In this document: in pieces, positions 1-9,178 of the stretch
Numbering within the stretch: the first letter of the stretch is position 1
Layout of the letters: each line of letters starts with the position of its first letter
NCBI RefSeq assembly: GCF_014646515.1
Contig: NZ_BMNK01000027.1
Location: forward strand, 35,852-99,851
DNA from: Nonomuraea glycinis
GTDB taxonomy: Bacteria > Actinomycetota > Actinomycetes > Streptosporangiales > Streptosporangiaceae
Reading direction: 5' to 3'
DNA: 64,000 nucleotides
Program-made: the position numbers and the translations under genes
The notes under the pieces: generated by a model
What the model saw: the letters and a program-made list of their open reading frames with translations, nothing else
The model's database searches: none
Told to the model about the DNA's origin: nothing

Positions 1-1463
1 TCGGCGGACTCGGCCCCGTTCGGCAGTCCGGCCAGGCGGAGTGTGAGCAGCGCCCGCGCCGACGACATGTCGGGCAGGTCGATCCGCACCAGGTGAGCGC
101 CGTCGAACGCGGCCAGCGCGGTGAGCGGCCTGCGACTGGTGATCAGGACCAGGCTGCCGGCCGAGTTGGGCAGCAGCGGCCGGACCTGCTCCGAGTCGCG
201 AGCGTTGTCCAGCAGAATGAGGAACCGCCGACCGGCGGTCAGACTCCGGTACGTGCCGATCCGCGCGTCACAGGCGTCCGGGATTTCAGACGGGGAAACG
301 CCCAGCGCGTACAGCAGCGAAGGCAGCGCGTCGCGGACCGTGAGGCTCGCCTCCTGGGCCTGGTCCCCTTGAAGGTCGAGATAGAGCTGGCCGTCGGCGA
401 ACGTGGCGGCGACCTGGTGCGCGAGACGCGTCGCCAGCGTCGACTTGCCGACGCCGCCCATGCCGTCCATCGCCACCACCAGCGGGCCGCTCCGCCGCTC
501 GTCGCGCATACCCGCGACCAAGCCGCGCAGGACGTCCAGCTCGGCCTCGCGGCCCACGAACACCGACAGATCCGGTGGCAGCTGAGCCGGGCGTACCAGA
601 GGAAAAGGTGCCGCAGGTCTCGCCTCCGCCGGTTTCTCACCGGCGGGGGTCACTGTCTGGTCCAGCACCCGTCGATGAGCTTCCTGGAGATCGTGACCTG
701 GGTCGATGCCCAGGTCGTCGGCCAGGCGGTCCCGGATCGTCCGGTACACCGCGAGCGCTTCGGCCTGATGCCCGGCCGTGGCCAGGGCGGTCATCAGGCT
801 CGCGTGCACGGGCTCGTTGAGCGGCCCCATCTTCGTCGCGAGCCGTAGCGGCGCAAGCACGCGGGAGGGCCGCCGAGCACGGGTGGCGATCTCCGCGGCG
901 GCCGTGGCCGCCTCGTAGAACTCGCCGTCGATGGCCGAGAAGGTCGCCATGGCGGCGGCGCTGTCCGACAGTCCCTCGCCCGCGTGGCCGTGACACAGCT
1001 GAAGAGCCTCGACGTAACGGTCGAGCGCCTGCTTCGCATCGCCTTCGGCGGCGCTCGCCCGCCCGGCGGTGACGTGCTGACGGAACGCGAACAGGTCCAG
1101 GGTCTGCGGGCCGGCCATGAAGCGGTAGCCGTTGCCCTGCCGGACGAGGTAACTGCCCGCGGCCCTGGCGCGCAGGCCAGGCTCGAGCAGCCGGCGCAGA
1201 GCGCCCACGTATTTGTGGATGACATTCACCGCGCTGGGCGGCGCCCCCGGACCCCAGATGAGATCGATCAGATGGGTCATGGCGATCGGCCGGCCCCCAT
1301 GGGCCAGGAGCAGGGCCAGCAGGCATCGTTGCTGACGTGGACCCGCGTCGAGCTCGGTGTCTCCACGCCAGACCCGTACCGCGCCCATGACCTGGAGGCG
1401 CAGCGCCGCAGGGTCGCCCGGCCCCGGATCGCCGTCGGTCAAGAGGTGGGTGACTGCGGTCAC
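1..1463 (-). CDS. BTAD/NB-ARC SARP-family regulator, 3' end outside window
   Basis: This is a transcriptional activator of the AfsR/SARP type, cut by the window edge after about 487 codons. An N-terminal winged helix (roughly residues 20-115) is followed by the bacterial transcriptional activator domain (115-255) and an NB-ARC NTPase with P-loop GMGGVGKSTLA near residue 331 and the block LLLDNARDSEQVRPLL-like further on. The start is a GTG preceded by AAGGA eight bases upstream. Such proteins bind direct repeats in promoters, often of secondary-metabolite genes, and the ATPase part controls assembly. It is clearly homologous to the damaged regulator at 6.5-9.0 kb. Its target is unknown. The C-terminal TPR part, if present, lies outside the window. 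Confidence 0.85.
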   Translation of the reverse strand, partial: MTAVTHLLTDGDPGPGDPAALRLQVMGAVRVWRGDTELDAGPRQQRCLLALLLAHGGRPIAMTHLIDLIWGPGAPPSAVNVIHKYVGALRRLLEPGLRARAAGSYLVRQGNGYRFMAGPQTLDLFAFRQHVTAGRASAAEGDAKQALDRYVEALQLCHGHAGEGLSDSAAAMATFSAIDGEFYEAATAAAEIATRARRPSRVLAPLRLATKMGPLNEPVHASLMTALATAGHQAEALAVYRTIRDRLADDLGIDPGHDLQEAHRRVLDQTVTPAGEKPAEARPAAPFPLVRPAQLPPDLSVFVGREAELDVLRGLVAGMRDERRSGPLVVAMDGMGGVGKSTLATRLAHQVAATFADGQLYLDLQGDQAQEASLTVRDALPSLLYALGVSPSEIPDACDARIGTYRSLTAGRRFLILLDNARDSEQVRPLLPNSAGSLVLITSRRPLTALAAFDGAHLVRIDLPDMSSARALLTLRLAGLPNGAESA

Positions 1464-1595
1464 GGATCGTCCTTCTCATCGCGGCTGAGTCGTTCCGGTG
1501 GGAGGTTCCGTCCGTGACGGGACCTCCCACCGGCCAGAACCTCGGCAACCGTAAGGAGATGAACTTGAGGAGTTGTGAACGGTCAGTGGATCGTC

Positions 1596-1617
1596 GCGCC
1601 CGGATTCGGCCGGGCGC
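1596..1617 (-). terminator. hairpin terminator after ilvC-like gene
   Basis: An 8-bp perfect inverted repeat (GCGCCCGG / CCGGGCGC) with a 6-base loop lies 16 bases past the stop of the reductoisomerase gene on the minus strand. No T-tract follows, as is common in actinomycetes. It separates that gene from the regulator downstream. Confidence 0.6.
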
Positions 1618-1633
1618 TTCGCATCGCCTGAGA

Positions 1634-2518
1634 TCAGGCGGTTTCGGTGATCGGGCGGTCGACCCACGACATCATGTCGCGAAGCTTCCTCCCGGTCACC
1701 TCGATCGGGTGGGCGGCGCCCTGCGCGCGGTACTTGGTGAGCTCCGGCCCACCGGCGTCGTCGTCCGCGATGAGCTTCTCGGTGAAGGCGCCTGACCGGA
1801 TCTCCGAGAGGATCGTCCTCATCTCCTCCTTGACCCGGCCGTCGATCACCCGCGGCCCGCTGACATAGTCACCGAACTCGGTGGTGTCCGAGATGCTGTA
1901 GCGCATCCGGGAGATGCCGCCCTCGTACATCAGGTCCACGATCAGCTTGAGCTCGTGCAGGCACTCGAAGTACGCGATCTCCGGGGCGTACCCGGCCTCA
2001 GTGAGCACCTCGAACCCGGTCTGCACCAGCGCGGACAAGCCGTCGCCGGTCGGGTCCCGCTCCACGGCCACCAGACACGGCACGCCCTTGCCGTCCACAT
2101 ACTGGCGGCGGACCAGGTGACCCGGCCCCTTCGGCGCCACCATCGCCACGGTCACGCCGGCCGGCGGCTTGATCAGCTCGAACCGGATGTTCAGCCCGTG
2201 CCCGAAGAACAGCGCCTTGCCGGTGGTCAGGTTCGGGGCGATCGACTCGGTGTAGATCTGGCGCTGCGCGGTGTCCGGCGCCAGCACCATGATCACGTCG
2301 GCCCACGCCGACGCCTCGGCCGGCGTCAGCACCTTCAAGCCCTGCTCCTCGGCCTTGGCCCGGCTCTTCGAGCCCTCCTTCAGGCCGACCACCACGTCGA
2401 CGCTCGAGTCACGCAGCGACAGCGAGTGCGCGTGGCCCTGGCTGCCGTACCCGATGACCGCGACCTTGCGCTGCTGGATCATGGACAGGTCGGCGTCGTA
2501 GAAAACTTCCGCGGACAT
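1634..2518 (-). CDS. ilvC: ketol-acid reductoisomerase-like protein with internal deletion
   Basis: Ketol-acid reductoisomerase makes 2,3-dihydroxy-isovalerate in branched-chain amino acid synthesis using NADPH and Mg2+. The N-terminal Rossmann domain is intact (GYGSQGHA at 23-30, then EGSKS). The protein is only 294 residues against about 335 for the family. After DPTGDG the sequence jumps directly to LSALVQTGFE, so about 41 residues of the usual segment are missing in frame, including the TDLFGEQ motif whose Asp and Glu bind both magnesium ions. The later CLHELK helix with the other acidic ligands is present near residue 186. By family knowledge it should be inactive as a reductoisomerase; that is an inference. 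It follows the acetyltransferase gene by 34 bases and may share its transcript. Confidence 0.85.
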   Translation of the reverse strand: MSAEVFYDADLSMIQQRKVAVIGYGSQGHAHSLSLRDSSVDVVVGLKEGSKSRAKAEEQGLKVLTPAEASAWADVIMVLAPDTAQRQIYTESIAPNLTTGKALFFGHGLNIRFELIKPPAGVTVAMVAPKGPGHLVRRQYVDGKGVPCLVAVERDPTGDGLSALVQTGFEVLTEAGYAPEIAYFECLHELKLIVDLMYEGGISRMRYSISDTTEFGDYVSGPRVIDGRVKEEMRTILSEIRSGAFTEKLIADDDAGGPELTKYRAQGAAHPIEVTGRKLRDMMSWVDRPITETA

Positions 2519-2552
2519 GGATTCCTCTCAGTTTCTTGCTGGATTGGAATGC

Positions 2553-3320
2553 CTACTCGCCGAAGGCGAAGAGGCGATAGTGGGAAACGGTCTCGAAGCC
2601 GATCCGCCGATACACCGGCTCACCCGCGCTGCTCGACTGCAAGGTGGCGATGCGTCTTCCGGAGTTCCGGGCGATACGCAGCGCATCGAGGGTCAGGGCG
2701 GTGGCGATGCCACGGCGGCGGTGATCGGGGTGGGTGGCTATGCAGTAGAGCGCGGCGACGTCGGTACCGAGCGACAGCGTGCAGGTGCCGACCATGCGGC
2801 CGTCGATGACCGCGGCCCGGCGGACCACGTCAAGGCACCCGAAGGCGAGCTCACGCTCCGCGACCAGGTCGAGGCCGGTCGCGATGCCCATCGGCCCGGC
2901 GAACGTGGCGACGTACCCGGCCATCTCCGCGGCGCCGGTGATCGTGCGGAATCTCAGGTTGCCCGGCGCCTCGAACGTCGCGACGCGGTCGAGGTCCATA
3001 GCCATGATCGGCAGGGTCACGATCTCGTCGGCACCCCGCGCCATGAGCCTTTCCGCGGTGCCCTCGTCGCTGTCCGCACCGACCCACCAGGTCCACACCG
3101 AACCGTCGAGCCGCTGCCGCGCCTCGGCCACCGCGTCGTCGAGCGGTACAGCGCGGACCCGTAGAACCCCGTTCAGCAGAGGGTGCGCGATACCTGTGCG
3201 GTAGATCGGCAGGCTGGCGCCGGGATCATCGGCACCCTCGGCACCCGCCAGGCCGGTCCAGTACCGGCGATTGGCTGCGAGCTGTGGCTGCAGGTCGCGG
3301 ATGGAGAGTGGCTTCAGCAT
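2553..3320 (-). CDS. GNAT-family N-acetyltransferase
   Basis: The 255-residue protein carries a GNAT acetyl-CoA site in its C-terminal part: a beta strand ALYCIATHPDH is followed by RRRGIATAL (about residues 195-215), the motif A R-x-x-G-x-A loop. The N-terminal 110 residues are divergent and may be a second, degenerate GNAT fold. The substrate cannot be deduced. The gene is transcribed away from the BTAD-AAA regulator and 34 bases upstream of the ilvC-like gene, so these two may form a small operon. Confidence 0.8.
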   Translation of the reverse strand: MLKPLSIRDLQPQLAANRRYWTGLAGAEGADDPGASLPIYRTGIAHPLLNGVLRVRAVPLDDAVAEARQRLDGSVWTWWVGADSDEGTAERLMARGADEIVTLPIMAMDLDRVATFEAPGNLRFRTITGAAEMAGYVATFAGPMGIATGLDLVAERELAFGCLDVVRRAAVIDGRMVGTCTLSLGTDVAALYCIATHPDHRRRGIATALTLDALRIARNSGRRIATLQSSSAGEPVYRRIGFETVSHYRLFAFGE

Positions 3321-3468
3321 GGCTGCGACGCTAATGGCGCGTAGTTGAAGCCTTCTGCATTCCGTCTGAACCCTGGGATTCTTAGATCTCGTCGGAGCGC
3401 TCGGGGCTTTGGCACCGCGGATCCGTCCTGCGTACCCTGCCTACGAGCGACGTTCATGGGGGCGGCGA

Positions 3469-6400
3469 GTGGCTGGTGACTGTCTGCGGCTGGAGATTCT
3501 TGGCCCGCCGAGGATCTGGCGCGATGACGTCGAGCGAGATCCCGGGCCCCGTCAGCAGGCCTACCTCCTCGCGGTTCTCCTCGCCCGCGCGGGACAGCCG
3601 GTCAGCACCGCCGACCTGATCGACCTGATCTGGGAGGACGACGTTCCGGCGTCCGCCATCAACGTCATCCACAAATACATCGGCGCCCTCCGGCGCGTGC
3701 TCGAACCGGAGCTTCCCGCCCGCGCCACCGGCGCCTACCTCCACCGCCGCGGGACCAGCTACCTGTTCAATGCCGGTCCCGGCACGCTCGACCTCATCGC
3801 CTTCCGTGACCTCGTCGCCACGGCCAGAACCGAGCACCCGGAGAGAGCTCTGGACCACTACATCACGGCACTCGGCCACTGGAAAGGCTCGGCGGGCAGC
3901 GGGCTGTCCCATCGCACCGCCGGAATACCGATCTTCGCCGCGCTCGACGCGGAGTTCTTCGACGTGTGCGTGACCGCCGCCGGCCTGGCGGTCGAGCTGG
4001 GCCGGACGGAACGCGTGCTCTCCACGCTCCAACTGGCCACGTCGATCGCGCCGCTGCACGAACCGTTGCAGGCGAGCCTCGTCACCGCTCTCGGCGCCGC
4101 GGGGCACCAGGCCGAAGCGCTGGCGGTCTTCCGTACGGTCCGCACCCGCCTCGACGAAGAACTCGGCATCGACCCTGGTCGTGCGCTCCAGGCCGCACAC
4201 GAGCAGGTGCTCAAGCAGGCCGCCGCGGGCCCCGACCGGGCGATCCGCGACGAACCGCCCACTTCCGGCGGGCTGGTGGGCCGGGCCGACGAACTCGTGA
4301 CGCTTCGGCGAACGCTCGGACCGGCGCTCGCCGGCGGCAGCGGGATCGGCGTCGTCGAGGGCGAGCCGGGTGTGGGCAAGACCCGCCTGCTGGAGGAGAT
4401 CGCCGCCGAGGCGGACCGGCAGGGAGCGCTCGTCGTCTGGGGTCGCTGCCTGGACGGCGACGGGATGCCCTCGATGTGGCCATGGGTGCAGGCGATCGGC
4501 GCCCTTCTCGACGATCTGACCGTTCCCGAGCAGGAGAAGTGGCATACCGGTGAGCTCGGCCGGCTCGTCGAGCCGCCGGATGACGCGGGCGCCGTACCGA
4601 TGATCCCGGACAGCGCCTCCCGGTTCCGGCTGTTCGAGCAGGTTGTCACCGTCATCAGCGAGTCCTCCGCGCGGCGCCCCGTACTGCTGATCATCGACGA
4701 TCTCCAGTGGGCGGACATCGCCTCGCTCCAGTTGTTCGGCCACGTGGCGGCCAGACTGCCCGCCGGCACCGCGGTCATGGGAGCGCTCCGTGATCGCGCC
4801 CCCGCACCCGGCTCGGAACTGTCGCGCACGCTCGCCGCGGTCAGCCGGGTGTCCGGTCATCGTCGCGTCCGGCTCGGCCCGCTCGCCCCAGGCGAGGCGG
4901 TCGAACTCGTCCGGTTGGAGACCGGGCTGGATCCGGACCTCGACGCCGCCCGCAGCATCCATGCCCGTACCGCCGGCAACCCGTTCTTCATCCGGGAGTT
5001 GTCCCGGATGCTCGCCGATAACGGCGCCCTCTCCGAGGCCGCCGCCGTCCATGAAGCGGTTCCGGCCACTGTCCGTGACATCGTGATCGATCGGATGTCC
5101 GGCCTCGATACCGGCACCCGGGACCTGCTGAGGATCGCCGCCCTCATCGGACGGGACATCGACCTCGGCCTGCTGGCCCGCGCGGCCCACCTCGAGGTCG
5201 AGAGCTGTCTCGACCGCCTCGAGCCGGCGGCGGCCCTGGGCATGATCGAGCCGGCGCCGGACAATCCGTACTCCCTGCACTTCGCGCACGACCTGGTCCG
5301 CGAGTCGGTCGCAGCCACGGCACCGACTCCCCGTACCGGCCGGCTACATCTGCAGATCGCGGACGCCCTGGAGATCGCCGCGGCCGGTGGCGAACCCACC
5401 GCCGAGCGTCTGGCGCACCACCTGTGGGCGGCCGGACCGCTGGCCGACCCGGCCCGCACCGCCGGCGCCCTGGTACGCGCGGGCCGCAGCGCGGCGGCGA
5501 AGTCCGCGCTCGAGGCCGCCGAGCGGCATCTGCAGTCAGCCGCACAGGTGGCACGGACCGCGGGTCTCCCCGAACTGGAGCTGTCCGCCTTGTCGCAGCT
5601 CACCGCCGTCCTCGGGATGCGATCGATGTACGGATTCGCCTCGCTCGCCCAACTGGAGCGGGCCGAGCGCCTGGCTCGCGGACTCGGTCGCGAGGTCGAG
5701 GCGGCGAGTTTTCTCTACTCTCGCTGGGCCGCTCATGCCCAGGCCATCGAACTCGACCGCAGCGGCCCGCTGGCGCGCCGGTTGCTGGAGGCGGGCGAGG
5801 CGTCCGCCGACCCGTTCGTGTCGGCCAGCGGTCTGCAGGCATGGGGTATCTACCAGTGGCACCTCGGCGACATCGGGCAGGCCTACCGGTACCTCAGCCG
5901 TTCCAAAGCCGTTGTCCTCGACCTTGCGCGACATGATGAGGATCCGGTCCGGCACGACCTCCTGCTCATCATGATCGGATTGCTCGCCGAGGTGACCGCG
6001 CTGCACGGTGACCTCGGCGCGGCGCGCGAGATGCTCGGCATGCTCGAAAGAACGGCCGGCGACGACCCGTACGTGCTCACGATCTGGGCCACCTTCGCCG
6101 CACGGATCGCGTCGCTGACCGGTGACCCGGCCGAGGCGCTACGCGTCACGGAGCTGGGGATCGCCGCGGATCCCGGACAGTCTTTCGCCTACCTCGGCAC
6201 CTACCAGCGGCTGGCACGATGCTGGGCGCTGACCATGACCGGAGACGGCCCCGCCAGGGCAACGGCGGAGGCCGAGCGGATCATCGCCGCGGACCTTCTC
6301 GACCCGCCGCGTTCGTGCGTCGCCACCTGGTTCGGGCTGCTGGGCGAGATGCGATTGGCGAACGGGGACACGGTCGCGGCCGCCGCCGCACTCGACCGCG

Positions 6401-6600
6401 CAGACCTTTGCCTGGACGCCTACGGCCAGCGCTATCCGGAAGGATTGGTCCTTCTGCAACGGGCGCGGCTGCTCCAGGCCCGTGGTGCCCCGGTGGCCGC
6501 CGTGCGGTCCGCGGGTGAACAGGCGCGCGAGCTCTCAACCACGCGTGGAGCCCACCTGTTCGCTCGCCGCGCCGAGACGTTCCTGGCCGGCCTCGGCTGA
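3469..6600 (+). CDS. BTAD-domain regulator with AAA ATPase and TPR-like C-terminus
   Basis: A large AfsR-like regulator of about 1043 residues. It begins with a winged helix starting at LRLEILGPPRIW, then the BTAD domain to about residue 245, an AAA_16-type ATPase with Walker A GEPGVGKTR near 297 and Walker B VLLIIDDLQWAD near 405, and a long helical TPR-like region. No C-terminal LuxR helix-turn-helix is seen, so DNA binding must come from the N-terminal domain. I place the start at the GTG with a G-rich ribosome site just upstream; an in-frame TTG at 3409 would add 20 residues. The 3' end overlaps the convergent regulator gene by 66 bases. The regulon is unknown. Confidence 0.85.
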   Translation: MAGDCLRLEILGPPRIWRDDVERDPGPRQQAYLLAVLLARAGQPVSTADLIDLIWEDDVPASAINVIHKYIGALRRVLEPELPARATGAYLHRRGTSYLFNAGPGTLDLIAFRDLVATARTEHPERALDHYITALGHWKGSAGSGLSHRTAGIPIFAALDAEFFDVCVTAAGLAVELGRTERVLSTLQLATSIAPLHEPLQASLVTALGAAGHQAEALAVFRTVRTRLDEELGIDPGRALQAAHEQVLKQAAAGPDRAIRDEPPTSGGLVGRADELVTLRRTLGPALAGGSGIGVVEGEPGVGKTRLLEEIAAEADRQGALVVWGRCLDGDGMPSMWPWVQAIGALLDDLTVPEQEKWHTGELGRLVEPPDDAGAVPMIPDSASRFRLFEQVVTVISESSARRPVLLIIDDLQWADIASLQLFGHVAARLPAGTAVMGALRDRAPAPGSELSRTLAAVSRVSGHRRVRLGPLAPGEAVELVRLETGLDPDLDAARSIHARTAGNPFFIRELSRMLADNGALSEAAAVHEAVPATVRDIVIDRMSGLDTGTRDLLRIAALIGRDIDLGLLARAAHLEVESCLDRLEPAAALGMIEPAPDNPYSLHFAHDLVRESVAATAPTPRTGRLHLQIADALEIAAAGGEPTAERLAHHLWAAGPLADPARTAGALVRAGRSAAAKSALEAAERHLQSAAQVARTAGLPELELSALSQLTAVLGMRSMYGFASLAQLERAERLARGLGREVEAASFLYSRWAAHAQAIELDRSGPLARRLLEAGEASADPFVSASGLQAWGIYQWHLGDIGQAYRYLSRSKAVVLDLARHDEDPVRHDLLLIMIGLLAEVTALHGDLGAAREMLGMLERTAGDDPYVLTIWATFAARIASLTGDPAEALRVTELGIAADPGQSFAYLGTYQRLARCWALTMTGDGPARATAEAERIIAADLLDPPRSCVATWFGLLGEMRLANGDTVAAAAALDRADLCLDAYGQRYPEGLVLLQRARLLQARGAPVAAVRSAGEQARELSTTRGAHLFARRAETFLAGLG

Positions 6601-9057
6601 CAGCGGACGGGCCATGACCGCCCCCTCCGCGTGCCTGAGCCGATCGAAAGCCGCCGCCGTGCGACCCAACTGGACGAGATCGACGGCGATGTCATTCTGG
6701 ATCTCGCCGTCCACCTGCACGCTCACGAGTCGCAGAGCCAGGCTCATCGCGCGCTCCAGAACCTCGGCCGACTCCGCCGGCCGGCCGAGCCGAGCCAGGT
6801 CCTGACCCGTCTCCCAGAGGCCGATGATCTCCATGCGGCAGTCACCGGCGAGCCGGTACAGCTCGACGGCCCTCTTGCCGTGCCTGAGAGCGGCCTCGTC
6901 GCGGCCCGCCGCGTCATGGACGCGGCGTAGGTCGCTGTGCACCAATCCCTGCTCAAGGGCCATGCCGCGCTCGACATAGATGGACAGCGCCGCCGTCAGG
7001 AGCTCGAGCGCCTCGACATCGGCCCCGACGCAGAACCTCGCGCCCGCCAGGCCGCGCAGGACATGCGCCTCCCCGACCACGTCATGCTCCTGCCAGGCCG
7101 CACGCAGGGCTGCTTGCATGACGTCCGTCCATTCCTGGAAGTAGCCGGCTCGCTGGAGATACCGCTGCATGGTGAGCGCGAGCTGCCACGGCACGATTCC
7201 GTACCCGAGGTCGGCGGCGAGCCGAACCGCCTCCACGAGCACCTGCTGGTGGCAGGCGAACCACGCGATCGCCGCGTTGTACGTCGCAGGACACTCGGGC
7301 ACGACGCCGGGCAGCGGCGGGGGCGGGACAGCCGGCGTCCGGTGGGGCTGGAGCAGCATCTGGGCGTTGAAGCCGCTGTGCAGATAGTGCTGGAGCAGAC
7401 GACGGGTCGCGGTATCGCGCTCCATCGCGGATTCGCCGGCCAGAAGAAGTTCCTCCGCGTACGCCTTGACCAGCACGTGCGACGAGAAACAACCGGTGTC
7501 GTCCTCGGTCACCAGCGCCGCCTCCGTCAGCTCCGCCAGTGCGGCCCGGGTGCTCTGCGGCTCCCGGCCCGACAGGCTGATGCAGGCAGCGGCCGTCACT
7601 CCCGGGCCGAGTGCCAGCGACATCAGCCGGAAGAGGCGAGCGGCTTCCGCACTCAACGCGCGGTACGACCACGAGAAGGCGGTACGCGGATCGGGAAGGT
7701 CCTGGCCGCCAGGGAACGCGCCGAGCCGGTCGGCTCCGTCCCGGAGCTCGGCGACCGCATCGTCCAGTGACAACGTCGGGTGGGCGATCAGCCTCGCCGC
7801 CAGGCTCGCGAGCGCCAGCGGCAGACGACCGCAGAGCTCGACGAGCTCATCCACGGTGCTCCGCCCAGCGGTGTGGGCCGTTCCTCCCGCCGCTTGCGCG
7901 GGAAGACGGCGCACGAGCAGTTCCCGTGCCACGGCATGATCGGGCACGTCGACCCGTAGCAGGTGAGCGCCGTAGAAGGTGGCGAGATCGGCCAGCCGAC
8001 GGCGGCTGGTGATCACCACCAGGCTGCCGGCGGCGCTCGGCAGTAACGGCCGGACCTGAGCGGCGTCTTGGACGTTGTCCAGCAGCAGCAGGAACCGCTT
8101 TCCTGCGGTGAGGCTGCGATAGGTGCCCACGCGCGCGTCGAACGTGTCCGGCATGTTCGACGCGGGGACGCCCAGGGCGTACAACAGCGAACTCAGCGCA
8201 TCGGCGGCGGTCAGGCCGCCTTCCTCGCGCCGATCTCCCGACAGGTCGAGATAGAGCTGACCGTCGGCGAACTCACCGGCGATCGCGTGCGCGAAGTGCG
8301 CCGCCAGTGTGGACTTGCCGACGCCGCCCATGCCGTCCAGCGCCACGACCAGCGGGCTGATGCTGATCCCGCGATCGGCACGCATGCGTGCCAGTAGTGT
8401 CGTCAGCCTTTCCCGTTCGGGCGCCCGGCCGACGAACAGGGGGAGGCCGGGCGGCAGCCGAGCCGGATGCACGAGCGAGACCGCTGCCTCTGCCGGCGGC
8501 ACGCTCTGGGTGAGCACTCGCCGGTGCGCCGCCTGAAGATCGTGTCCAGGGGCGATGCCGAGGTCGTCGGACAGGCGTACGCGGATCTCCTCGAAAAGGC
8601 TCAGCGCCTCGTCCCGGAGACCCAGCGCGGCGAGGGCGATGATCAGACCGGCGTAGACGGGCTCGTCGAACCGGCTCATCCGCGCCGCCAGCCGCAGCGG
8701 TGCGAGGACGAGCGACGGGCGGCGGAGCCGGACCGCGAGGTCGGCCGCAGAGACCGCCGCGTCGAGAAACTCGCGGTCGATGCGGGCGAAGGCCGCCATG
8801 GCCCCCGCGCTGTCGGCGAGGGCCTCTCCCGCATTGCCGTGACACAGCGGCAGGGCTCGCGCGTAGTGTTCGAGCGCGTTCTCCGAGCTCTGGCCACTCA
8901 GGAGACGGAACCAAGTGCGGCAGGATGGTCGGCCGTGCTCCTTCGCCTGGCCTACCTCACTAACGCGAACCTGCGCCACTTCAGGACTGCGGCCACCGCC
9001 TTGGTCAAGGCCGATCGTCGAACAGATGATCACTCGGCGGGTGCCGCTGGACCGCAC
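6535..9057 (-). CDS. SARP-family regulator lacking the DNA-binding domain
   Basis: The protein resembles the regulator at the left window edge from ENALEHYARALPLC onward: partial BTAD domain, NB-ARC with P-loop GMGGVGKSTLA near residue 240, winged and TPR-like C-terminus. The first 56 or so residues match nothing in the paralogue, and the winged-helix DNA-binding domain plus the start of BTAD are absent. The junction lies near 8900. The gene is therefore either a truncated relic or a DNA-binding-free protein that could titrate partners. The true start is uncertain; 9057 is only the longest reading. The 3' end overlaps the neighbouring convergent gene. Confidence 0.75.
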   Translation of the reverse strand: MRSSGTRRVIICSTIGLDQGGGRSPEVAQVRVSEVGQAKEHGRPSCRTWFRLLSGQSSENALEHYARALPLCHGNAGEALADSAGAMAAFARIDREFLDAAVSAADLAVRLRRPSLVLAPLRLAARMSRFDEPVYAGLIIALAALGLRDEALSLFEEIRVRLSDDLGIAPGHDLQAAHRRVLTQSVPPAEAAVSLVHPARLPPGLPLFVGRAPERERLTTLLARMRADRGISISPLVVALDGMGGVGKSTLAAHFAHAIAGEFADGQLYLDLSGDRREEGGLTAADALSSLLYALGVPASNMPDTFDARVGTYRSLTAGKRFLLLLDNVQDAAQVRPLLPSAAGSLVVITSRRRLADLATFYGAHLLRVDVPDHAVARELLVRRLPAQAAGGTAHTAGRSTVDELVELCGRLPLALASLAARLIAHPTLSLDDAVAELRDGADRLGAFPGGQDLPDPRTAFSWSYRALSAEAARLFRLMSLALGPGVTAAACISLSGREPQSTRAALAELTEAALVTEDDTGCFSSHVLVKAYAEELLLAGESAMERDTATRRLLQHYLHSGFNAQMLLQPHRTPAVPPPPLPGVVPECPATYNAAIAWFACHQQVLVEAVRLAADLGYGIVPWQLALTMQRYLQRAGYFQEWTDVMQAALRAAWQEHDVVGEAHVLRGLAGARFCVGADVEALELLTAALSIYVERGMALEQGLVHSDLRRVHDAAGRDEAALRHGKRAVELYRLAGDCRMEIIGLWETGQDLARLGRPAESAEVLERAMSLALRLVSVQVDGEIQNDIAVDLVQLGRTAAAFDRLRHAEGAVMARPLSAEAGQERLGAASEQVGSTRG

Positions 9058-9178
9058 ACTGGAAACTCTCGGGCCTGGGACGACGTCAAGGTCGTCATCG
9101 ACCTCACCGCATAGCGGAACTTCCCACGTCGGCTACTCAGCGTGACCTGTGGGTATGCCTCCGCCAAGGGGGACTTCT

